Positions 26,399 to 32,929 of a stretch of 32,929 nucleotides of DNA are shown here, piece by piece. Below the pieces are notes generated by a model, which did no database searches, was not told the DNA's origin, and saw nothing but the letters and a program-made list of their open reading frames with translations. The position numbers and the translations under genes are program-made. This DNA is from Bdellovibrionota bacterium (GTDB lineage: Bacteria; Bdellovibrionota_G; JALEGL01; DATDPG01): positions 1 through 32,929 of the forward strand of contig DATDPG010000031.1 in NCBI GenBank assembly GCA_035292885.1, in the 5' to 3' direction. The stretch's first letter is position 1. The number at the start of each line of letters is the position of its first letter.

Positions 26399-26691
26399 CC
26401 CTTCCGGCCACGTTCAAGATCGTCGAAAAGCTCTTTCGCTGAATCGAAGGTCTTCACTCGACCTGCCTCGCGGTCCTCTTCATGCTCTCGGATAGCGCCC
26501 ATCAAGGCTTTTTCTCCTTCGAGGGTGAAGCCACTTTCCATGCGAAACGGGATCGTTCTTGTACGAACAACCTGACGAAGAAACATCCGCAGAGCCGCAC
26601 TTAAATCGAGTCCCATGGAGCGTACAATGGCAGCGGCTTTCCGCCGGATTTCTGGATCTTCACGAAAGGCGATTTGAATATCTTTGGCCAT
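26395..26691 (-). CDS. dinJ: DinJ/RelB-type antitoxin
   Basis: 98 residues. The N-terminal ribbon-helix-helix is clear: 'MAKDIQIAFREDPEIRRKAAAIVRSMGLDLSAALRMFLRQVV', followed by the family's 'RTRTIPF'. The rest is a charged helix that would cover the toxin. A strong ribosome-binding site AGGAGG lies seven bases upstream (26699-26704, complement), fitting the need for excess antitoxin. Antitoxin first, toxin second with ATGA coupling is the classical order. A dimer of this protein should repress the promoter at 26720-26749. Confidence 0.92.
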   Translation of the reverse strand: MAKDIQIAFREDPEIRRKAAAIVRSMGLDLSAALRMFLRQVVRTRTIPFRMESGFTLEGEKALMGAIREHEEDREAGRVKTFDSAKELFDDLERGRKG

Positions 26692-26698
26692 GAACGAA

Positions 26699-26749
26699 CC
26701 TCCTGTTTTCCGATAATCGAGTGTATCTCTGATCGTTATACATTGTCAA
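26699..26749 (-). promoter_or_regulatory. Promoter and ribosome-binding site of dinJ-yafQ
   Basis: On the minus strand TTGACA (complement of 26744-26749) is a perfect -35 box and TACACT (complement of 26720-26725) a -10 box, 18 bases apart. AGGAGG follows at 26699-26704. ATTGTCAA (26742-26749) and TTGACAAT (26766-26773) form an eight-base inverted repeat around the -35 region, a possible operator for the antitoxin. Confidence 0.55.
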
Positions 26750-26780
26750 TACATCTCCGCCTAAGTTTGACAATATATGT

Positions 26781-26921
26781 ATGGCAGCCCACATCGAAAA
26801 CCTTTCGACTAAGCGGACTTCGGTGGAAGAACGAAATTCCGTGATTGAATTGGGCGGGGATCTCCTTCAAGGGTATCTCTTCGCCAAACCGAACCGGGAA
26901 CTTGCGACGCTTGCTGGGTAG
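26781..26921 (+). pseudogene. C-terminal remnant of an EAL-domain (c-di-GMP phosphodiesterase) gene
   Basis: The 46-residue frame from ATG 26781 to TAG 26919-26921 includes 'IELGGDLLQGYLFAKPNREL'. 'G-D-x-x-Q-G-Y-L-F-x-x-P' is the signature end of EAL domains. Only the last about 35 residues of such a domain are present; the catalytic EAL, Asn and DDFGTG motifs are absent, and upstream sequence is the toxin-antitoxin promoter. No ribosome-binding site is visible, so expression is doubtful. The remnant lies after the plus-strand phosphorelay operon, suggesting that an EAL gene once closed it or the neighbouring operon and was cut when the toxin-antitoxin module came in. Confidence 0.7.
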
Positions 26922-26928
26922 GCCCGTT

Positions 26929-29900
26929 TCAGAGACGATCGCTCACAATCGAACGTAAATTCTTGGGGTCGAACGGCTTTTCCACGCGTTGGTTGTTCAC
27001 CCGAACCAAGAAATCGCGCGCACGGGGTGTGAATGCGCCTCCCGTGAGAAAAATCATCCGGTCGGCCTGATCCTTCGAAAATCGGAGAACCTCCTCGTAG
27101 AGCTCCATCCCGGTCATTTTCGGCATCATGAGATCGCAAAGGATCACGTCGAAGCGTTCCCCCGCTGAAATCTGGTCCAAGGCTTCCTGGGCCGTCTGCA
27201 CCGTCTCGACGATATGATCCACGGCGAGCGTGCGCTCCACGGCCGAACAGACGATCTTCTCATCGTCGATGACTAAAATGCGCCCACGCCGGGAGATGGA
27301 AGCCGCGTCCGAAGCAATCGGCGGAAGGGTCGCCTCCAGACGTGCCGGCGGGAACACTACTTGAAACGTCGTTCCCCGAGTCGGTTGGCTTTCAAACGAA
27401 ATTGTTCCTCCATAACTGGTGACGATCCGGTGACAAATCGAAAGCCCGAGCCCCGTCCCGACGCCCACCGGTTTGGTCGTGAAAAACGGATCGAAAATCT
27501 GTTTCGCGATTTCCGGTGGGATGCCTGAGCCGGTGTCACGGACGCGGACCACCGTGTTTCCTTCATCGTCGGTCACCGTGCTTATGCGGATTTCGTTTTG
27601 GTCCGCCTGGCCTTCGGGGATCGCTTGAGCCGCGTTGATGATGAGATTGAGAAAGACCTGGCCGATCCGGGCGTCATTTCCGTCCACGAACGGCGCGGGT
27701 CCGTAATCCTTGACCAACCGCGCGCGGTGCCGTACTTCGTTCCATGCCATCCGGGCCACGGAATCGAGAACCCGGCGCACATCAAGGGGCCCTCTCGATT
27801 CTTCGTCCGGCCTCGAGAAAATCTTGAGATCCTTCACGGTCGTCCGAATCCGTTCGGCGGCCTCGAGCGTTTCCTCCAACGGATCGAGAAGCGAGACGAT
27901 ATCCGATTGTACGGGCGCGAGGTCCGCGTGCAACCGCACGAGGAGGTCCGACTCCCGTATGTCTCCGATTTTTTTCTTCAGAAATTCCGTGTTCGCGAGA
28001 ACGGCGGCCAGCGGATTGTTGATCTCATGCGCCACGCCCGCGGCCAGGGTCCCGACGGATACCATTCGGTCCGAAATAAGAAGTTGGGAGTGAAGTTTTT
28101 TCCGTTCCGTGATGTCCCGTGCGACTCCAACGGCCATCACGACTCGGCCTTGCTGGTCGACGATGGGAGAAATCACGGTGTGAAACAGGTGCATTTCTCC
28201 GTCCTGCCGCGGCACCGCCTCTTCGGGAATGTCCAGCGATTTTCCCGTTTCAAAAACAAACGTGTCGTCGGGAAGGGTTTGCATACCGCGCCCTCTCGAT
28301 GCCCATCGCGCGCCGTCCTGAACGTCGTCGATCGTAACGCCGTAATAGTCCCGGAAGGCTTTATTCCCCCACAGCAGGCGCGAATCCGCCCCCTTCACGA
28401 AAACCAAATCGGCGATGGCATCCAAAATCTGTTTTTGGCGTTCCTCGCTTTCGTGAAGTTTCGCCGTGCTCGTTCTGCGCTCAACGGCGTCCGCGAGAAT
28501 ATTGGCGGCGGATTCAAGAAAGTGAATGTCGTTTCTTCCAAACACCCGGTCCGTTCGGGTGAACGCCTCCAGGACGCCGAAGGGGCGATCCTTTCCATGA
28601 ATCACCACGCTCAGTCCCGCCCGCAAGCCCTTTTTCGACAAAAATAGGTGATCGGCAAAACGCTCTTCTTTCGAGAAATCCTCGATCACCACGGAAGATT
28701 CCGATAGCAAATTGAATCGGGCGCGGGATTCGGCTTTCGCTCGGCGGATGGACTCGCCCGACCAAGATTCACCCGACCGGAGCACGAATTTGGGGCCATC
28801 CGGCGGAAGCTCCAGGATATGAGCCCATTCGACCTCCAGGCCCCTTTTCACTCCCTCGACCGATTCGTGGAAGAATTCGTCCAACCCGGTGGAAGCCAGG
28901 GCGGAGGCGCTCAGACGGGCGATTTCCTCCTGCTGGCGCACGCGGGTTTCCAATTCTCGGGCGATGCGCTCCTTTTCTGTCACATCGCGCGCGATCGCGA
29001 GCACCACCTTTTCTTGAGCGATGTCCACGGCCGAAAGCGCGAGATCCGTGATGACCACCCTCCCATCCGACCGTTTCAGGCGAATTCCATCGACTTGCCT
29101 CGGCTTTCGATCCAAGAGACGGGGGTATTCCCGGACCAGACGCTCTCCCCCGTCTCCTTCCATGAATTCCCAAGCCACGCGGCCTACGATTCGGTCCTTG
29201 CTCAAACCCAAGAGCTGCTGCGCCCGAAGATTGGCCTCGAGAATCGCCCCCTTAGAACCGAGGACGAAGACCGCGTCGTTGGCGTTCTCCATGAGGTTGC
29301 GGTACCGCTCCTCGGAATCTTTGATGAGGCGGTAGGAACGGTTGATCACCAAGGCCTGGCCGAGCTGGGCCGCCACGATTTGGGCGAACGAGAGCCAATC
29401 GGCGCTGGAAAGATCGCGCTTCTGGGACACCATAAGGAGCACGCCCAATACGTCCTCGGCGAACAGGATCGGCACGAGAAGCGCCGCCGTGGCATTTCCC
29501 GTCCGTGTCAAAAATTCTTTCGAGACGGTTTCGGTTATGTCGGCCGATGGAAAAACCACGGAGCGCCCTTTTGTCACGACCCGAACGAACAGTTCGCGGT
29601 GTCCGAAGAACTCTTTGGCTTGGGAGCCGGACGAGAAACCGACTTCCGCCTGCAGGACCAAACGGTTTTCCGAATCCATCAAGTAGAGCGCTCCCCGCGA
29701 CAGACCGGAAGCGTCCAAACAGTGCTGAAGGGAAAGATCCAACGCCTCTTCAATCGCCTCTTGTCCCGCCAAAGCCCCCGAAGTGGCGCCGAGAACCGAC
29801 AACGCCGCCGATTGAATGAGGCAACGTTCGGTCAAACCGGCGTTGATGGCCGCCTGGCGTTCGAGCTGCAACATGGCCCGTTCCATGTGCTCGCCTTCCA

Positions 29901-30702
29901 ACTGGGTGGTATCCAGCCGGGGGGACGGGGAGCTTTTTCTCTTGAGGCTGACGTCGATCGCCGAAATCACGTCGTCCATGGAAGGCGACCGGTTGACAAA
30001 GGCGTCCGCGCCGACCTTGACCCCAAATTCACGATCTATTTCGTCCAGGTAGTGGGAACTGACGAGGACGACCGGGATTTTCTGAAGTTCCGGATCCCGA
30101 CGAACCGCCAGGCAGAATTGGAAACCGTCGAATCGGGGCATCAAGACGTCGGAGACGATTCCATCCGGCTTGAACTCATGCGCGACGCGGAGGGCTTCCT
30201 GGCCATCGGTCGATGCAGCCGTTTCGAAGCCGAGGATCCGGAGCCGCGTGGCTAACAGTTTCAATTGAACCGGATCGTCGTCGACGATCAATATGCGGCG
30301 GCCGGCCCCTTTCACGGCGCCTTCTCGGCCCCCGATGGGAACGTAGGCCTTCACCGTCTTAATGAGGCGCGACGGTTCCACCGGCTTCACCAGGATATCG
30401 TCAAACGTCGAAGTCCCGACGCGCAACTCCTCCGCCTGGGTTAAAAATCCCGTGAAGCCGAGAATAGGGATTTCCTTCGCACCGGGCAGAGCGCGAATCT
30501 GCCGGGCCAGGTCGCACCCATCCACGTCCGGAAGGCGGAAATCCTGCAAAATCAGGTCGGGCAGGCGGTCCTGAATGGACAAAATCGCCGTTCGGCCGTC
30601 GCCCGCCTCGACGGTTTCGTACCCTTCTTGTTTGAGCGCGACGCGGACCATTTTACGCGTGATCGGATTGTCATCGATGACCAGGACGACGGGGACTTTC
30701 AT
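26929..30702 (-). CDS. Large hybrid sensor kinase REC-REC-GAF-PAS-GAF-PAS-HK-REC
   Basis: 1257 residues from the ATG at 30702, which overlaps the stop of the upstream receiver gene (ATGA). The open frame continues to 30783, but ATG 30702 begins the receiver properly. Domains: receiver 1 (4-125, Asp54 in 'LILQDFRLPDVDG'), receiver 2 (135-255, Asp185; the usual Lys is replaced in 'AFVNRSPS'), GAF (about 290-455), PAS (460-580), GAF (585-740), PAS (750-870), HisKA with His892 in 'AAGVAHEINNPLAAV', HATPase_c ('DTGSGIP', 'GVGTGLGLSICH'), and receiver 3 (1140-1255, Asp1190 in 'ILCDLMMPKMTG'). No membrane segment: a cytoplasmic integrator. N-terminal receivers suggest control by other kinases, for example the product encoded two genes upstream. 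Confidence 0.95.
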   Translation of the reverse strand: MKVPVVLVIDDNPITRKMVRVALKQEGYETVEAGDGRTAILSIQDRLPDLILQDFRLPDVDGCDLARQIRALPGAKEIPILGFTGFLTQAEELRVGTSTFDDILVKPVEPSRLIKTVKAYVPIGGREGAVKGAGRRILIVDDDPVQLKLLATRLRILGFETAASTDGQEALRVAHEFKPDGIVSDVLMPRFDGFQFCLAVRRDPELQKIPVVLVSSHYLDEIDREFGVKVGADAFVNRSPSMDDVISAIDVSLKRKSSPSPRLDTTQLEGEHMERAMLQLERQAAINAGLTERCLIQSAALSVLGATSGALAGQEAIEEALDLSLQHCLDASGLSRGALYLMDSENRLVLQAEVGFSSGSQAKEFFGHRELFVRVVTKGRSVVFPSADITETVSKEFLTRTGNATAALLVPILFAEDVLGVLLMVSQKRDLSSADWLSFAQIVAAQLGQALVINRSYRLIKDSEERYRNLMENANDAVFVLGSKGAILEANLRAQQLLGLSKDRIVGRVAWEFMEGDGGERLVREYPRLLDRKPRQVDGIRLKRSDGRVVITDLALSAVDIAQEKVVLAIARDVTEKERIARELETRVRQQEEIARLSASALASTGLDEFFHESVEGVKRGLEVEWAHILELPPDGPKFVLRSGESWSGESIRRAKAESRARFNLLSESSVVIEDFSKEERFADHLFLSKKGLRAGLSVVIHGKDRPFGVLEAFTRTDRVFGRNDIHFLESAANILADAVERRTSTAKLHESEERQKQILDAIADLVFVKGADSRLLWGNKAFRDYYGVTIDDVQDGARWASRGRGMQTLPDDTFVFETGKSLDIPEEAVPRQDGEMHLFHTVISPIVDQQGRVVMAVGVARDITERKKLHSQLLISDRMVSVGTLAAGVAHEINNPLAAVLANTEFLKKKIGDIRESDLLVRLHADLAPVQSDIVSLLDPLEETLEAAERIRTTVKDLKIFSRPDEESRGPLDVRRVLDSVARMAWNEVRHRARLVKDYGPAPFVDGNDARIGQVFLNLIINAAQAIPEGQADQNEIRISTVTDDEGNTVVRVRDTGSGIPPEIAKQIFDPFFTTKPVGVGTGLGLSICHRIVTSYGGTISFESQPTRGTTFQVVFPPARLEATLPPIASDAASISRRGRILVIDDEKIVCSAVERTLAVDHIVETVQTAQEALDQISAGERFDVILCDLMMPKMTGMELYEEVLRFSKDQADRMIFLTGGAFTPRARDFLVRVNNQRVEKPFDPKNLRSIVSDRL

Positions 30703-31079
30703 CGCTCCGCACCGTCCAAGTAACCTCGGAGGATCGAGGGGAGCCGGCGTGTATCGATAGGCTTGGCGATATAACCGTCGCAACCGGAAGAAAGAATCCG
30801 TTCCTCGTCCCCCTTCATCGCGTATGACGTGACCGCTACGATTCTGACGTTCAAGAACCTTGGATTCTCTTTGATCCGACGGGTCAGCTCCAGGCCGTCG
30901 ACAACCGGGAGCTGAATATCCATAAGAACGAGTCGCGGCCGGAAAGATTCGAGTTTGCTCAAAGCATCGGCCGCATCGACGGCGGTTTCCACTTGGTAGC
31001 CTTCCGCAACCAGCACCGTCCGCATCAACTTCAGATTGGCGAGATTGTCGTCCACGACGAGAATCGCTTCAGACGGCAC
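30699..31079 (-). CDS. Single-domain response regulator, DivK-like
   Basis: 126 residues from a GTG start at 31079. One receiver: 'ILVVDDNLANLKLM', phosphoacceptor Asp54 in 'LVLMDIQLPVVDGLEL', 'IVAVTSYAMKGDEERIL' and Lys in 'GYIAKPIDTRRLP'. This sequence type is that of DivK/PleD-like receivers, which work by contacting kinases. It overlaps the end of the hybrid kinase gene upstream by 11 bases and the large kinase gene downstream by ATGA, so the three products are made together. Confidence 0.93.
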   Translation of the reverse strand: MPSEAILVVDDNLANLKLMRTVLVAEGYQVETAVDAADALSKLESFRPRLVLMDIQLPVVDGLELTRRIKENPRFLNVRIVAVTSYAMKGDEERILSSGCDGYIAKPIDTRRLPSILRGYLDGAER

Positions 31080-32929
31080 CGTCGACCTCCATTCTGGAAT
31101 GGATCTGCGCTTTGAGTTGCGACAGGAGGGAAGCTCGATCGCCCTCTCCCTTTCGAATGATCGCCTGCGCGGATACCGTGAGCTTGGAAAGCTCTTCCGG
31201 GCTGAGATCTTTCATCGTCCATACGATCACCGGAATCGATTTTCCGTTCGGGGCCCGGCGAAGCCGCTGAACGAACTCGAATCCGTCGGGGTCCGGCATC
31301 ATCAGATCGAGAATCACGGCGGCGGGCGGTGAGGAAAGCGCCATATCCAGTGCAACCTGGGAACTGGCTTGGCAGTTGGCGATATAACCGGCTCTCGTAA
31401 GGAGTGTGCTCAACATTTTTAGTGCTGCGGGGTCATCGTCCACGACCAGGATCTCGCGGTTTTCCTGCGGCCGAAGACCGGCTTTTTCCAAGGAAGCGAG
31501 CAACTCCTCGGCTCGAATCGGTTTGGTGAGAACGTCATGGACGGGGAATCCGGCCACCGCTTCTTTGTTCGCGACGATTGTGACAACAACGATCGGCGCT
31601 TGTTGGTTCAATCCGCGCGCGCGAATCTGGCGCAATACGTCCAGGCCGCTGACGTCGGGGAGGAGGAGGTCCAACGTAATGGCATCAAATTGTTTGTCGG
31701 CGCAACGGCTCGTGGCTTCGCGCCCGGTGGCCGCCGTCTCCACCAAATACCCTCCTTCAAGGAGCGTCTGGACCAGCCAGTCCCGGTCTTTGGCGTCGTC
31801 CTCCACGACCAAAATCAACGGGGCATCGGGAGCGGGTGAGATTTTCGCTCGGCCCGTGGAACCCGTGGACATTGGGCCCGCGGCTCGGGCCTCTTTTGGC
31901 AATACGGCGTAAAAAAGGCTCCCCTTTCCCGGAGTGCTCTTCGCTCCCACGTGTCCGCCCTGGGCTTGGACGATTTTTTTCGTCAAGGCCAGGCCGAGGC
32001 CCGTCCCCTGATATTTTTTCCCAATTCCCGAGTCGATCTGCTGAAACTCCAAGAAGAGTTTCCTCTGATTGTCTTGGGAAATCCCGATTCCGTCGTCCTC
32101 CACTTCGATTCGAAACGATGGATCGTCTTGGGGAAGGACACGAACGGTGATGGTCCCCCCTTCCGGAGTGAACTTGATGGCGTTCGATAGAAAGTTGTAA
32201 AGCACTTGCTTGAGCTTGCCCGCATCCACGACCACTTCCTGAACCGTCTTCGATACATCGCTCTTGACTTTGAGCCGTTTTCCGGCGCTCTGGGCCCGGA
32301 GAACGTCCAAGACCTCCAAGACAATCGTTCGCACGTCGATCCGCGTGGGATGAAATTCGAGCTTTCCCGATTCCACTTTCGCGAGGTCGAGGACATCGTT
32401 GATGAGCGTCAAGAGATGCCGGCCGCTGACGAGGATGTCTCCCAAGTATTCGGCCTGTTCCGGCGTCATGGCGCCCACCTTTCCGTCGTGAAGGATCTCC
32501 GCGAAACCGATCACGGAGTTGAGCGGCGTGCGGAGTTCGTGCGACATGTTCGCGAGGAACTCGCTCTTGAGTCGGTTGGCCTCCTGAATCAACCGGTTCT
32601 GTTCGATGAGTTCCATGCTGCGGCGTTCAACGGCTTCCTGCCGTTTTCGATCCGAAATATCTCGAAGGATCACGGTAAACAAACGTTCTCCTTCCGTTTG
32701 AACTTGAGAAATGGACGCCTCGGCGGGGAACTCCTCTCCGTCGCCGCGGAGGCCGAAGATGTCCCCCAGCACTCCCATGCGCCGGCTCGTGACGCCGGTG
32801 TCACCGAACCGGCGAACATGATCGTGATGAACGCTCCGAAACCGTTCCGGGATTAAGACGTCGAGCGACTGTCCGATGACGGAGGATGCCGGCCGAGCAA
32901 AAACAGCACTCCCAATCCCACGACGATCC
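31069..32929 (-). CDS. PAS-containing hybrid histidine kinase with two receivers (5' end outside window)
   Basis: Partial: the frame stays open to the window edge. The translation before the ATG at 32778 is still PAS-like ('VIGQSLDVLIPERFRSVHHD', 'HVRRFGDTGVTSRRMG'), so that ATG is not the start. After the PAS end come HisKA (phospho-His codon at 32539-32541, '[19 protein letters not shown]'), HATPase_c (Asn in 'NFLSNAIKF', 'DDGIGI', 'GTGLGLALTKK'), receiver 1 (Asp in 'AITLDLLLPDVSG') and receiver 2 (Asp in 'AVILDLMMPDPDG', Lys in 'AIIRKGEGD'). About 620 codons are visible. It heads the minus-strand operon, at least within the window, and its receivers could feed the downstream receiver protein. 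Confidence 0.94.
   Translation of the reverse strand, partial: DRRGIGSAVFARPASSVIGQSLDVLIPERFRSVHHDHVRRFGDTGVTSRRMGVLGDIFGLRGDGEEFPAEASISQVQTEGERLFTVILRDISDRKRQEAVERRSMELIEQNRLIQEANRLKSEFLANMSHELRTPLNSVIGFAEILHDGKVGAMTPEQAEYLGDILVSGRHLLTLINDVLDLAKVESGKLEFHPTRIDVRTIVLEVLDVLRAQSAGKRLKVKSDVSKTVQEVVVDAGKLKQVLYNFLSNAIKFTPEGGTITVRVLPQDDPSFRIEVEDDGIGISQDNQRKLFLEFQQIDSGIGKKYQGTGLGLALTKKIVQAQGGHVGAKSTPGKGSLFYAVLPKEARAAGPMSTGSTGRAKISPAPDAPLILVVEDDAKDRDWLVQTLLEGGYLVETAATGREATSRCADKQFDAITLDLLLPDVSGLDVLRQIRARGLNQQAPIVVVTIVANKEAVAGFPVHDVLTKPIRAEELLASLEKAGLRPQENREILVVDDDPAALKMLSTLLTRAGYIANCQASSQVALDMALSSPPAAVILDLMMPDPDGFEFVQRLRRAPNGKSIPVIVWTMKDLSPEELSKLTVSAQAIIRKGEGDRASLLSQLKAQIHSRMEVDGAV

Noticed and set aside
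27598-28647. Long plus-strand frames across the large kinase gene (also 28819-30255)
   Set aside because: Shadow frames of a gene with clear kinase, PAS, GAF and receiver motifs on the minus strand; the shadows are His/Arg-rich without domains.
1-32929. CRISPR array, tRNA/rRNA genes, complete IS element or prophage
   Set aside because: No regularly spaced repeats, no recognisable tRNA/rRNA stretches, and no transposase, integrase or phage structural gene was seen on either strand by eye.

Overview
The window looks like a piece of chromosome from a Gram-negative bacterium. The GC content is moderate (roughly 55-60% by eye). LolA and several proteins with export signals or lipoboxes imply an outer membrane. 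The presence of RNase J, a sigma-54 activator and very many hybrid histidine kinases suggests a deltaproteobacterium in the old broad sense or a related uncultured lineage. The taxonomic call is inference, since no rRNA or tRNA gene is present.

Layout. (1) 23-3048: a secreted protein of unknown function on the plus strand, then a minus-strand operon of type III polyketide synthase, small membrane protein and SAM methyltransferase. (2) 3078-6702: two oligopeptide-type ABC ATPases and RNase J, joined by ATGA stop-start overlaps. (3) 6703-8968: an accessory insert holding an NHL-repeat secreted protein, a decayed copy of the RNase J 3' region, and a VapBC-type toxin-antitoxin pair. (4) 9121-13300: ftsK, a 102-bp inverted repeat, a UshA-like metallophosphatase-type protein and lolA. 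(5) 13349-15537: an ankyrin-repeat lipoprotein on the minus strand, followed by a short decayed copy of the lolA 3' end. (6) 15538-20307: a hybrid kinase, a lone receiver, a metzincin-type lipoprotein and an NtrC-family sigma-54 activator. (7) 20503-26129: a five-gene phosphorelay operon (GAF, receiver, REC-Hpt-REC-REC, hybrid kinase with Hpt, receiver with a Cys-rich tail), every junction an ATGA overlap, preceded by a good sigma-54 promoter match. (8) 26126-26921: a DinJ-YafQ toxin-antitoxin pair and the remnant of an EAL-domain gene. (9) 26929-32929: a minus-strand signalling operon of hybrid kinase (cut by the window edge), receiver, and a 1257-residue REC-REC-GAF-PAS-GAF-PAS-kinase-REC protein.

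How it works together. More than half of the window is two-component signalling. The sigma-54 activator sits directly upstream of the sigma-54-like promoter of the plus-strand operon, so local control is plausible. The operon holds receivers and Hpt domains enough for a multistep phosphorelay.

The most unusual observations are the 3'-end copies of rnj and lolA. Each lies downstream of its intact parent, beyond an accessory gene. Also notable are receiver domains that are cut (hybrid kinase at 23053) or have lost the phosphoacceptor Asp (25530), and an unannotated EAL remnant beside a toxin-antitoxin module. I do not see a CRISPR array, a complete insertion sequence, a phage module or an RNA gene.
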